A stretch of 64,000 nt of DNA, from positions 1-64,000 of the forward strand of contig DATIIT010000001.1 in the NCBI GenBank assembly GCA_035479375.1, in the 5' to 3' direction. Position 1 is the stretch's first letter; every line of letters starts with the position of its first letter. Origin of the DNA: PMNU01 sp035479375. GTDB lineage: Bacteria; Patescibacteriota; Saccharimonadia; Saccharimonadales; UBA4665. Below are positions 8,784-17,143 of the stretch, one piece after another. A model generated the notes under the pieces. The model worked only from the letters and a program-made list of their open reading frames with translations. It did no database searches and had not been told where the DNA came from. The position numbers and the translations under genes were made by a program.

Positions 8784-10013
8784 CTATTCTGTGGCGTCGG
8801 CGGGACGATCTTCGGAAGAGAGCGGGCGCAACGCACTATCAGGAAACTCGAGCCCGGCGAACCCAACCATCAAGTGGGCTGCGCGCACCATAAGCGCCTG
8901 GAAAGCCTGCGGGTTCGTACGAGGGTCCGGCTCGCCACTTGGCCCCAGAAGTTTTTCACTCACACGGCCCGGGTCAAAACTCGCTCTACTGACCATAACT
9001 CCGGCGCTCGCCAAAAGTAGCTGGTCCACCTCGGACAGCTCTCCAGTAGTAGCCCGGTGGGCTTCAGCTTTGGCCACGAACATGGCACGATCCGCCTGTA
9101 CCAAGACGTCATCTACAGAGAGGTTTCGCGTTGGGAACCATACAGCAACGCCAATGGAAGCCCCCAGCCCCACCACATCGAACTCCGCCAATTCCTGGTG
9201 AAGCGCCTCCTGGACGCGGGTAGTGATCCTATTTATACGGTCGGCAAGAGGGATGCGTTCTTCGTTCCGGGGGACGTGCGCCCTGTCCAGAGCCGCCGCT
9301 TCTATATCGCCGGTTTCTTCGCTAGATTTGCTGGTGGGCGGAGCCAGTGAAAGAGTCACCCCCTCAACCGCTTGCTCAATGTGCTCGGGCTCATCGCCAT
9401 CTACGGCGTCGGGCAGCCAAGCGGCAACCCCAAATTCGTCACCGGACAGGTTGCCGAGTGTTATCTCGTTATCTTCATTAGAGCTCGCGCGGCTGGGCAC
9501 ATTAGTATCGTGCATGACAATATCAGATGTATCATCTTCATCTACCGTACGGACGACGCGTTTTAAGGCAGACGCCACCCGCCGGAGCACTTCGTCGCCC
9601 TTCTTGTGGCCCATTTCATCATTGACTGCTTTGAAGGCATTTATGTCAATAAGAAGGACAGCAACGGCGTCCCGGGGCGTTGCGCGCTGGCCAAGGCGTT
9701 CGAGCGCCTCACGGAAACCAAGGCGGTTGTTCAGGCCGGTGAGCGTATTACGCCGTAGCGCATTATGGGTCTCGTTGTCCGCATACGCCTGCTCAGTCAC
9801 GCGGTATGCATAACGGTCGACCTGCCTTGGGTCTCCTTTGTATACCCCTACGAGCTCCTGGGCTTCGTCGGGATGGCCGGGCCTAATCCCTGCTTCGGTG
9901 GCAAGCTGGTCTGCGCCCTCAAAAAAAGCCTGCATCCCTTCAGGGTCTTGAAGGGGTGTGATGAGCTCCAGGGCTTCTGCTCCAGGCCTGTAGGTGGGTG
10001 GTTGTTCTCTCAT
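8784..10013 (-). CDS. GGDEF-domain protein (putative diguanylate cyclase)
   Basis: About 409 residues from the ATG at 10013 (a TTG nine codons earlier at 10040 is an alternative). The GGDEF domain begins with RRNTLTGLNNRLGFREAL and VLLIDINAFKAVNDEMGH, which carry the metal- and substrate-binding residues, and the signature reads SGDEF instead of GGDEF. About 35 acidic residues are inserted just before the signature. No sensory or membrane domain was seen. The N-terminal 110 residues are unassigned. Cyclic-di-GMP synthesis is likely from the family but activity is uncertain because of the altered signature. Confidence 0.8.
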   Translation of the reverse strand: MREQPPTYRPGAEALELITPLQDPEGMQAFFEGADQLATEAGIRPGHPDEAQELVGVYKGDPRQVDRYAYRVTEQAYADNETHNALRRNTLTGLNNRLGFREALERLGQRATPRDAVAVLLIDINAFKAVNDEMGHKKGDEVLRRVASALKRVVRTVDEDDTSDIVMHDTNVPSRASSNEDNEITLGNLSGDEFGVAAWLPDAVDGDEPEHIEQAVEGVTLSLAPPTSKSSEETGDIEAAALDRAHVPRNEERIPLADRINRITTRVQEALHQELAEFDVVGLGASIGVAVWFPTRNLSVDDVLVQADRAMFVAKAEAHRATTGELSEVDQLLLASAGVMVSRASFDPGRVSEKLLGPSGEPDPRTNPQAFQALMVRAAHLMVGFAGLEFPDSALRPLSSEDRPADATE

Positions 10014-10182
10014 GGTTGCAGTCGATGTGCCACAAAGCAAAAAGCACCCGCCAACAGCATGTGTGCTATCTTTGCGCGTGCGAAGCTTTCTGGCTTACGC
10101 TTTTATCTTAGACTCGACGGCCATCTGGCATTCTATCCATGTATACCTCATTGTATACAACCGTCGCCCACCGTTATGTATA

Positions 10183-11235
10183 TTATATCACAATCCCGCT
10201 ACCTACAACATGTTCACCTTCGTAGACAACAGTTGACTGGCCGGGGGTTACGGCGCGCACTTCGTCTTCGAGCAGCACCTGCCAGGTGCCGTCCTTGTTT
10301 TTGGTCAAAGAAGTGACCGGCACGAGGTCGGCGCGGTAGCGGGTGCGCACGGCGTAGCGCTGCCCGCTGGCTGGCTCGCCGTTGATCCAATGCGGGCTGG
10401 CCAGTGTGATGTCGCGGTGCCACAGGCGTGGGTCCTGTAAATCTGCCGTCACATACACTTCATTCTTGGCCATGTCCTTGCCCACCACGTAGTACGGCAG
10501 GCCGCCGCCCACACCTAGCCCTTGACGTTGGCCGATGGTGTAAAACAGCGCGCCGTCGTGCCGCCCTACTACAGTGCCGCGCTGGTCAATAATATCGCCA
10601 TCGCCGGGCAAATCCTGTACGAATTCCCGCAGAAAATCTTTGATGCCTACTTTACCCACAAAGCAAATGCCTTGGCTGTCCTTTTTGTTTGCCGTGTACA
10701 GGCCAAACTGGCGGGCCAGGGCGCGCACCTGCGGCTTTTCGTACTCGCCAATGGGCATGAGCGTATGCCTGAGCGCGTCCTCGGTGACCCGGCACAGGAA
10801 ATAGCTTTGGTCTTTGTTGGGGTCGAGGCCAGCGTACAGCCTGCCGTCCTTGATACGGGCGTAGTGGCCGGTGGCAATCATATCCGCGCCATCTTCCAGC
10901 GCCGTCTCCAAAAATAGCTTAAATTTCACCTCCTGGTTGCACATGATGTCTGGGTTGGGCGTGCGGCCAGCCTTGTACTCCTCCAGCATGTAGTTGACGA
11001 CTTTGTGGCGGTACTCGGCCTCAAAATCGTACATTTTAAAGGGGATGCCGAGCTGCACGGCCACGCGCTTGGCGTCCTGGTAATCGTCTTTCCACGGGCA
11101 AACCATGCCAGGCAGGTCCTGGCTCCAGTTTTTCATGTACACGCCGGTGACGTCCGCGCCTTGCTGTTTTAACAGTGCCGCGGTTACCGACGAGTCCACC
11201 CCGCCGCTCATGCCGACGTATACTTTTTTTGACAT
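10183..11235 (-). CDS. mnmA: tRNA-specific 2-thiouridylase MnmA
   Basis: 350 residues, normal length. It thiolates the wobble uridine of Lys, Glu and Gln tRNAs. The PP-loop SGGVDSSV is at residues 10-17; the catalytic cysteine pair is visible in PDIMCNQEVKF and SQGICFVG. The sulfur would come from a cysteine desulfurase such as the one at 25203-26351. An extended -10 (TGCTAAAAT) lies 9 bases before the ATG, so the leader is only a few bases long. Confidence 0.96.
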   Translation of the reverse strand: MSKKVYVGMSGGVDSSVTAALLKQQGADVTGVYMKNWSQDLPGMVCPWKDDYQDAKRVAVQLGIPFKMYDFEAEYRHKVVNYMLEEYKAGRTPNPDIMCNQEVKFKLFLETALEDGADMIATGHYARIKDGRLYAGLDPNKDQSYFLCRVTEDALRHTLMPIGEYEKPQVRALARQFGLYTANKKDSQGICFVGKVGIKDFLREFVQDLPGDGDIIDQRGTVVGRHDGALFYTIGQRQGLGVGGGLPYYVVGKDMAKNEVYVTADLQDPRLWHRDITLASPHWINGEPASGQRYAVRTRYRADLVPVTSLTKNKDGTWQVLLEDEVRAVTPGQSTVVYEGEHVVGSGIVI

Positions 11236-11280
11236 ATCTACCTTATTTTAGCAAATTCCGGTGCTCGGGGCTAGCGGCAA

Positions 11281-12174
11281 CTACTCTTCTGGCGATTCCA
11301 GGTGGCGGCGCAGTGCGGCCAGCTCATAGCGGCGCCCCAGCCAAAACGACAGAAAAATGAGCGGGATGCAGATAGCCGCCGGTATCCACAAGACTTTGGT
11401 GGCGACGATCACGGTGGCGCCCTTGTTGTTGGCCGCCGTGGATTGGGTCACCGCGCCGTTCGCCTCGCCCACCAGCTGCAAGAAAGCCGTCTGGCCGTCT
11501 TTATCTGTACCCTTGACGATGACGGTGTAGGTGCCAGCCGCGCTATACGTGTGGTTGATGGTCACGTTGCCGCCAATGGGCTCGCTGTACAGCGTGGACG
11601 GCTTGCCGTCGCCCCAGTCTACACTTAAGGCAAACGGCGCGGACCCGCCGTTGATGCTGATTGGCCAGTTGAGCTGCTCGTTGGGGTTAGCGCCGCGCAG
11701 TGCGTACAGGCTGCTGAGGGTAAACTGTTGTGCGATACCGCCAGCAAACTGCGAATTATTATAGGTGACTGTCACTGTGCCCGAGTCCGGCCCGGGCTGG
11801 TCCAGGGCGTCAAACTGGCGGGCGATGAGCTCGTTGGCGCCGTCAAACAGCGTTACCTGCAAGCTGTAGCTGCCCCCCACGCACTGCGCCGACCCAATGA
11901 ACACGTTGTTAGAGAAAATTTTTACCAGCAGGCCGGTGGTGCACAAGCCACTGACGGTTATGGGCATCCGGCTAAACGACTGCCCATTGGACGGCGTGGC
12001 GATGCTAGCCGCGTTTTTGGGCGCCGGCGTCTTGACCGTGCCCTGCACACCAGACGAGCCGCTGGACGGGCCGGGCGGCGGGATGAGCGCGCTGGCCGGG
12101 GCGGCGGCAAGCATGCACAGAAGCGCCACTGCCGCCCCGGCCAGCTTCAGCGGACGCCCAATCTGCTGCTTCAC
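11281..12174 (-). CDS. Membrane-anchored PKD-domain surface protein
   Basis: 297 residues from a GTG at 12172-12174, chosen because AAGGGG precedes it by eight bases and it lies 13 bases after the upstream stop. The product has a signal peptide (hydrophobic stretch ending AAAPASA, about residues 10-30), an Ig-like region, a PKD domain (VDWGDGKPS and YSAAGTYTVIVKGTD, about residues 180-230) and a C-terminal membrane span followed by a charged tail. It is the last gene of a four-gene surface operon and probably anchors or displays the other secreted products. Confidence 0.78.
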   Translation of the reverse strand: MKQQIGRPLKLAGAAVALLCMLAAAPASALIPPPGPSSGSSGVQGTVKTPAPKNAASIATPSNGQSFSRMPITVSGLCTTGLLVKIFSNNVFIGSAQCVGGSYSLQVTLFDGANELIARQFDALDQPGPDSGTVTVTYNNSQFAGGIAQQFTLSSLYALRGANPNEQLNWPISINGGSAPFALSVDWGDGKPSTLYSEPIGGNVTINHTYSAAGTYTVIVKGTDKDGQTAFLQLVGEANGAVTQSTAANNKGATVIVATKVLWIPAAICIPLIFLSFWLGRRYELAALRRHLESPEE

Positions 12175-12187
12175 CCCGTTTTGCCCC

Positions 12188-13183
12188 TTACCGCCGGCGG
12201 CTTGCCCGGCGCAGGACGCGCCGGTTGTAGTTGCGGAGCGCGCGCGGCACCAAGAAGATGAGCGCCACAAGCACCACCAAAATGGCACCAATGGTAATTA
12301 CCAGCGACACCGGAATCACGTAAAATGTCACCTTAGCGGTGAGTAGCTGCCCGGTGGTGCCATAGCCAAAGTTGCCCTCCAGGCTAAACTTGCCAAACGA
12401 GCCAACGTCGCTCAAGTGGGTGTCAAAACGGCGGATGCCGTCCGGGAGCACGTTGCTTTTAGGGTCGGCGGTGTTCACCTCAAATGTGGCCACTTGCTTG
12501 CCAAAGCGCTTGAGCACCATTTTGCCAAACGGCTCCAGCTGCACATTGCCAGTGTTTTGGAAACGCGAGACACTCACCAACCCCTTACCGCTGGTAAAAA
12601 TAACTGCCGAGTTGTCGCCGCGGCGGATGTCGAAGCTTGCCATGTTGAGCTTTTCTATGACAGCGCCGTTGACCTTGAGCAGCACTAGCGTGCCGACGCT
12701 GGCCGCCAGGTTCAGGTTTTTGTCACCGGTAGCTTGCGGGTAGAAACGCACTGCACCGTAGTAGCCGCCCCCGGCTGCGCCCTTTGGCACAGTAATGCTG
12801 ACCTTGACGTCTTTTTGCGCGCCCGGCGCCAGCGTGAAGTTGCCAATGGGCTGGGTGAACTGCTTGAGGCTGTGCGAGGGCGCGGACTGGTTCTCGTCCA
12901 GGATGATGTTGGGGTGGCCTTGCTCGTCGCCGGTGGTGAAATCGTTGACGGCGCCGTGCAGCGCAGCCGGCACGCTGGTGAGGTTGGTGATGGTAACGTC
13001 AAACACCTTGCTGGTACCCGGGTCCATCTCTACATCGGCACGCACCGGCGAAATCTTGAGGGCGTTGCCACCAACAGCAGCAGTCTGCGCCGCAAAGGCC
13101 GTCCCCACCGGCGCCAGTCCGACCAAACTACTCACAGCAACCATAACCACCACGACTGCGGTCAAGATTCTGCGTCGAACCAT
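12188..13183 (-). CDS. WxL/DUF916-like cell-surface protein with C-terminal anchor
   Basis: 331 residues from the ATG at 13183, which GAGGGG precedes. Signal peptide (about 1-30, ending AFA), then a domain starting LKISPVRADVEMDPGTSKVFDVTITNL, abbreviated pattern ISPVR-DPG-V-ITN, which matches the start of DUF916 peptidoglycan-binding domains of WxL loci. A single membrane span near 290-312 is followed by a highly basic tail (RRVLRRASRRR). In Firmicutes DUF916 proteins partner with WxL proteins in surface complexes; here the partners would be the two secreted proteins encoded just upstream. Confidence 0.75.
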   Translation of the reverse strand: MVRRRILTAVVVVMVAVSSLVGLAPVGTAFAAQTAAVGGNALKISPVRADVEMDPGTSKVFDVTITNLTSVPAALHGAVNDFTTGDEQGHPNIILDENQSAPSHSLKQFTQPIGNFTLAPGAQKDVKVSITVPKGAAGGGYYGAVRFYPQATGDKNLNLAASVGTLVLLKVNGAVIEKLNMASFDIRRGDNSAVIFTSGKGLVSVSRFQNTGNVQLEPFGKMVLKRFGKQVATFEVNTADPKSNVLPDGIRRFDTHLSDVGSFGKFSLEGNFGYGTTGQLLTAKVTFYVIPVSLVITIGAILVVLVALIFLVPRALRNYNRRVLRRASRRR

Positions 13184-13224
13184 GTTTCCCCTCACTTATG
13201 TTTGCACTTATGGTAACAGAAGTA

Positions 13225-14286
13225 CTAGAAGTTTGCCAAGCCGGTGTAGGTCAATGTAGTGGAATATACACCACCTGGCTGGTCTGGCGGCACATTGACC
13301 ACGTAACTGACGGTGTACTTCCGATAATTATCTGAGGTGGCGCTGCCAGCGATACGCTCCCCAGAATTAAAATAAAAGCGGTTCTGCTGGTTGTAATTTG
13401 AGGTAGCCGCGCCAATGCCCGGCCCCTGCGGGTCTTGCCCGATAGCCGGATTGGTGTTGGCCGCCAGGTTCATGCCAAACTGGCTGGCGCCCTTCAGGCT
13501 GGGGCCGGGCGCAGCCATGGCGTGTATGGTATTGTTGCCGGAGCTCATGGTGCCGCCCGAGGCAAACACTGAGTAGCCATTCTGCGCGTTGGTGGCCACC
13601 AAAAACTGGTGCTGGGCGGCGCGGGTGACGCCCGAGCTTAAATCGCCAAGGTCGGAGAACGGCTCGGTGGCCGTGGTGCAATCCGTGCCGGTAATATTTT
13701 CGCCAATGCAGAAGATGAGGTACGGCGGGACTTCCAGGTTGATGCTCAGCAGCCCTAAAATAGACAGCGCCAAGCCGCCAAAGTTGTCATACGGGCCGGT
13801 GCCCGCGCTTGTGGAGCGCAAGAAAATGCGGGCGAATAGCGGGCCGCCCGTGTCCGGGTTTTTTACGCCTGTGAGCACGTAGTTGGCCATGCCGATGCCG
13901 TTGCCGGCCGGAGGCCGTGTGAGCACCAGGTCGTTGGCCGTGGAGGTGCCCGAAACAGAGAAGCCCGTCTGGCCGCTTTGGGTGTTGAGCGCGGCGTGGC
14001 TAATGTCGAAGCCGGCCGGGGCGTTGCAGACGTCGTCTTCCAGCGGGCTGTTATCACAAAATGTTATCTCTATGGAGCCGAGCGTGCCGGCCGTGGGGAT
14101 AAAAAACCGCGTGTTGTAGGTGACACCAGTGTGCTGTGCTTGGTTGTCGCTGATGGTGATGGAGCGCAGCTGGATTTGCGCCGCAAAGGCATGCTGCACC
14201 GCAAATGGCCCCGCCGCAATAAGCAGCGAGGCCACAAGGCATATTTGTACCAGTTTGGAGGCGATTTTACGCGCGCGTGCTCCCAT
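13225..14286 (-). CDS. Secreted beta-rich surface protein B
   Basis: 353 residues with a signal peptide (hydrophobic about 12-35, ending AFA). No named domain was recognised. The N-terminal part is clearly paralogous to the product of 14310-15548: both share an FC-NSPL-D-C-AP-G-D-S pattern near residues 75-95, with cysteines that could form a disulfide. The end PGGVYSTTLTYTGLANF resembles the last beta strand of WxL-type domains. No C-terminal anchor is present, so it is released or held by a partner. Confidence 0.75.
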   Translation of the reverse strand: MGARARKIASKLVQICLVASLLIAAGPFAVQHAFAAQIQLRSITISDNQAQHTGVTYNTRFFIPTAGTLGSIEITFCDNSPLEDDVCNAPAGFDISHAALNTQSGQTGFSVSGTSTANDLVLTRPPAGNGIGMANYVLTGVKNPDTGGPLFARIFLRSTSAGTGPYDNFGGLALSILGLLSINLEVPPYLIFCIGENITGTDCTTATEPFSDLGDLSSGVTRAAQHQFLVATNAQNGYSVFASGGTMSSGNNTIHAMAAPGPSLKGASQFGMNLAANTNPAIGQDPQGPGIGAATSNYNQQNRFYFNSGERIAGSATSDNYRKYTVSYVVNVPPDQPGGVYSTTLTYTGLANF

Positions 14287-14309
14287 TCATTTTCTCGATC
14301 CTAAAGGGC

Positions 14310-15548
14310 TTAGAAGGTGCCGGTAACGATGATTGACTCGTTTACGGTGTAGATGCCGGCTTGGGTGGTCAGGCTGGCGGTGGCGGCGAAGACCAGCTGG
14401 TTATTCGTGAGGCTGAGCGGCGCGCTGGAAGTAGCGATGACGTCACCATATGTGGTAGTTACGCCCACGGAACCGTCTTGGTCCATGCCGTACCATAGGT
14501 CGGACGAAATGGTAGTGTGCGAGGCGTTGTGGTAGTTGGCGTCTGGTGTGATCGTACCTGTGCCAGCGGTGTTGTTGGTGCTGTTGGCAACGTACAGGCC
14601 AAAGGCGGCGGAACCAGCGGTGATGGCTTGGGCAACGCTACCTGCCGGCGAACCAGTGGTTACGCCCGGGATGTTACAGGTGGAGCCGCCGTTGGAGCTC
14701 AAACCGCCGTTAGAGCATGTATTAGCGCTCTTTAATCTCATAGATATGCCGCTACTGGCGTTGGTAGATACCTGGGTATAGGCGCTGGCAACGTCTACAA
14801 GGCTGGAGTCCAAGGTGGCAGGCGAACCATGGCCAAGCGTCAGCGTTGGCGCGGTGATGTCGCCAGCCAAGCAGGCGGTGGTGTTCGTAGAAGTCTGCGG
14901 CGTGCCGGACACACAGAAGGTCAGCGTTTCCTGCACTTTAGCGGTGATGCTAATGAGGTTGGCGGTGCTGAGGGCGATACCGCCGAAGTCGGCCACGGTG
15001 CCTGGGCTAGCAGCGCTCCCCCAGTCGTTAGACTGGGCCACATAGGTGTTAATACGGGCGTAAAACGTGCCTGGCGGGCTCGTGGTAGGGTTCTTAATGT
15101 TGCCGAGGGAAAAATTTATGGAGCTACCCGTAGCATATGCGGACGAGTTGCTAATAGTAACTGCGTTAGCTGTTTCGTTGGGTTGCGGCGTGCCGGCGGA
15201 GTTGTTGCCGGTAGCGATCGCCCAGCTCGTGAAACCACTGCCGTTCGTGAACGTCGCACCAGAAACGTCTAAGCCGGTAGGCGCCGTACAGCTGTCTGTG
15301 TAGAGTGGAGAGTTAGAACAGAAGTCGATGCGCACGTTTTTGGCCGCCGTTGTCGGCGTAAACGTAATCTTGTACGTTTGGTTGGCTGTGACGCCCGGGG
15401 CTGAGCTGCTCATTTGTATACTGCGGCTCGTCAGCTGCACGTAGGCCAGAGCCCTCCCTTTCAGCGCCGGGATAAGGCCAACAAGTGCCAGCGCCAAAGC
15501 CATAACCAGATAGGTGCTGTTTTTGAGCCCTAGCAGTCGCTTTCTCAT
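14310..15548 (-). CDS. Secreted beta-rich surface protein A
   Basis: 412 residues, signal peptide about 10-35 (ending GRALA). Ser/Thr/Gly/Asn-rich, six or more Cys. Paralogue of the downstream protein B and, more loosely, of the product of 16280-17053. The C-terminal pattern QAGIYTVNESIIVTGTF again resembles a terminal WxL-like strand. It is the first gene of the surface operon. Its promoter is visible: TATAGT at 15554-15559 (minus) ends five bases before the ATG, so the operon mRNA appears to be leaderless. Confidence 0.75.
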   Translation of the reverse strand: MRKRLLGLKNSTYLVMALALALVGLIPALKGRALAYVQLTSRSIQMSSSAPGVTANQTYKITFTPTTAAKNVRIDFCSNSPLYTDSCTAPTGLDVSGATFTNGSGFTSWAIATGNNSAGTPQPNETANAVTISNSSAYATGSSINFSLGNIKNPTTSPPGTFYARINTYVAQSNDWGSAASPGTVADFGGIALSTANLISITAKVQETLTFCVSGTPQTSTNTTACLAGDITAPTLTLGHGSPATLDSSLVDVASAYTQVSTNASSGISMRLKSANTCSNGGLSSNGGSTCNIPGVTTGSPAGSVAQAITAGSAAFGLYVANSTNNTAGTGTITPDANYHNASHTTISSDLWYGMDQDGSVGVTTTYGDVIATSSAPLSLTNNQLVFAATASLTTQAGIYTVNESIIVTGTF

Positions 15549-15553
15549 CTGTT

Positions 15554-15559
15554 ACTATA
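15554..15559 (-). promoter_or_regulatory. -10 box of the surface-protein operon, leaderless
   Basis: Minus-strand TATAGT ends five bases before the ATG at 15546-15548. No Shine-Dalgarno can fit in between, so transcription should begin at or within a few bases of the start codon. Confidence 0.55.
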
Positions 15560-15670
15560 TGACCTTTCTATTTTTGGTAAGGAATCTTACCGGAATAGTA
15601 TCACGCTTATGTCATGCGATGCAACACACTTATCCACAACTTATGAAACAACTGCAGGCTGCCACGCGGC

Positions 15671-15699
15671 TTGAGAAAACCCGCCCACTAGCATACTAT
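15671..15699 (+). promoter_or_regulatory. Promoter of the P-loop kinase gene
   Basis: TTGAGA (15671-15676), 17 bases, then TACTAT (15694-15699). The predicted start site is around 15706, only a few bases before the ATG at 15710, which is why that ATG is preferred over the one at 15698 that overlaps the -10 box. Confidence 0.6.
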
Positions 15700-15709
15700 G
15701 CAAGCAGAG

Positions 15710-16267
15710 ATGAGGCCTATACTTTTTTACATGGTCGGTGTCCCGGGCGCGGGGAAAACGACGCTCGCGCATAATTTAGCGTACCTGCTCAAGGCCCAGC
15801 ACCTGCGCGGTGACAAAATTGGGCTGGAGCTATTCCGCTTCCCCACATTCTCGCCGCAGGAGCGCCAAGCCGTGTACCAAGAGATGTCCTACCGCGCCGC
15901 GGACTCCTTAGGAGCCGGCCAGCATGTGCTGTACGACGCCGCCACTAACACGGCTGCGCTGCGGGCGGAGGTGGCTGCGCTTGCCCAAAAGAGCGGCGCC
16001 GAGGCTATGGGCATCTGGGTGCGCACGCCCCTGGCCGTGGCCAAGAAGCGCGCCGGGCAGGCGCGCGACTCCGGCGTGACCGGCAGCGTGGTGCGCGTCA
16101 TCCCGCCGCAGTTATTTGACCAATACGTGGCGGCGTTCGAAGAGCCCACCGGCGACGAAGATATCATTACTGTCTCTGGTAACGTCGGGTTTTACCTGCA
16201 GTACGGGCGGCTGCTGCGCGCACTGCAACAGCGCAAGCTGGTGCGGCTGCCACGACTCGTACAGTAA
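15710..16267 (+). CDS. P-loop kinase/ATPase (AAA_33 or zeta-toxin-like fold)
   Basis: 185 residues. Walker A motif GVPGAGKTTLA at about residues 10-20, a probable Walker B-type strand in HVLYDAATN, and an Arg-rich LID-like region, as in small nucleoside or polynucleotide kinases. The substrate cannot be read from the sequence. It sits alone on the plus strand, convergent to the secreted protein gene at 16280-17053 and divergent from the surface operon. Zeta-toxin identity is possible, but no antitoxin gene is adjacent. Confidence 0.7.
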   Translation: MRPILFYMVGVPGAGKTTLAHNLAYLLKAQHLRGDKIGLELFRFPTFSPQERQAVYQEMSYRAADSLGAGQHVLYDAATNTAALRAEVAALAQKSGAEAMGIWVRTPLAVAKKRAGQARDSGVTGSVVRVIPPQLFDQYVAAFEEPTGDEDIITVSGNVGFYLQYGRLLRALQQRKLVRLPRLVQ

Positions 16268-16279
16268 CGCCCCGGCAGG

Positions 16280-17053
16280 TTAGTACGTGGAGACTGCTAC
16301 CAAATCGCCGTTAAAAGCGTATTGCCCGCTGGGCGTCACTCCAGTGATGTTGTAGATGAACGAAATGGTGTAGTCGGTTTCGCCAGAGCTGCTGGGCGAG
16401 CTGGCAATGGTGTCCCCCTTCACGTACTTGAACAGCCCGCAGGTGTTGTACCCGGTGGCCACGCTGCCATAACTAAACGTGCCGCCCGGCACCTGCACCG
16501 GCGCCGCGCCGAAGTTGGTGGGCGCGCCGCAACCGGTGGTATTGGCCACGAGGTTGATGCCGAATTGTTCAACCGTGCCAGGAGTGGCTGCCGCCGTGGG
16601 GCTAGACGGCGTACTAAACGTATGGGCGCCGAGTCCCGGCGCTGTGGGCGGGTCAGAGGCCAGCACCACCACATACCCACTGGCCAAATACGTCTTCACC
16701 GCAAAAGTGGCCGTGGCCGTGGCCGTGCCAGCAGTGCTCAACAGGCCGAGGTCGGTAGTGCCGCCGGTGGTAGAAAAGGCGATGTACGGGTCACGGTCGG
16801 TGTTGGACCCGGCAATCGCCTGGAACGCCGTGCCCGAGGCATTGCCCACCGCCGTGTCCCCGGCCGTCTGCTTAGAACAGAAGTTGCTGGAGCAGGCGCT
16901 CGCCTGGCTACCGATGTTAAAATTCACCTGGTCCACAGAATAGTTGCTGCTGGCCGAATCCGCCGCGCTCACATTCACGGTGCGCAGCAAAACCAACAGC
17001 ACCAGTATGCCAAACACACTGGTCACCGCCCTCGCTACGCGTCGCCATTCCAT
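16280..17053 (-). CDS. Secreted protein C of the surface locus
   Basis: 257 residues from the ATG at 17051-17053. One hydrophobic N-terminal segment ending NVSA (about residues 8-30) serves as a signal peptide; the rest is Thr/Gly/Ala/Ser-rich with a short Cys cluster (ACSSNFCSK). The C-terminal GQYAFNGDLVAVSTY resembles the terminal strands of proteins A and B. I prefer this start over 17086 because GACAAT (17060-17065) with TTGTGT 17 bases further up ends six bases before it. Confidence 0.7.
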   Translation of the reverse strand: MEWRRVARAVTSVFGILVLLVLLRTVNVSAADSASSNYSVDQVNFNIGSQASACSSNFCSKQTAGDTAVGNASGTAFQAIAGSNTDRDPYIAFSTTGGTTDLGLLSTAGTATATATFAVKTYLASGYVVVLASDPPTAPGLGAHTFSTPSSPTAAATPGTVEQFGINLVANTTGCGAPTNFGAAPVQVPGGTFSYGSVATGYNTCGLFKYVKGDTIASSPSSSGETDYTISFIYNITGVTPSGQYAFNGDLVAVSTY

Positions 17054-17059
17054 GCCCTT

Positions 17060-17088
17060 ATTGTCCAACAGATGGATGCCAAACACAA
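17060..17088 (-). promoter_or_regulatory. Leaderless promoter of secreted protein C gene
   Basis: On the minus strand TTGTGT (17083-17088), a 17-base spacer and GACAAT (17060-17065), which ends six bases before the ATG at 17053. Confidence 0.5.
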
Positions 17089-17143
17089 TCCGTTTACGTT
17101 TTTTGCGCCGGATTTAGTATCATATATATAAAAGAGAGGGTGA

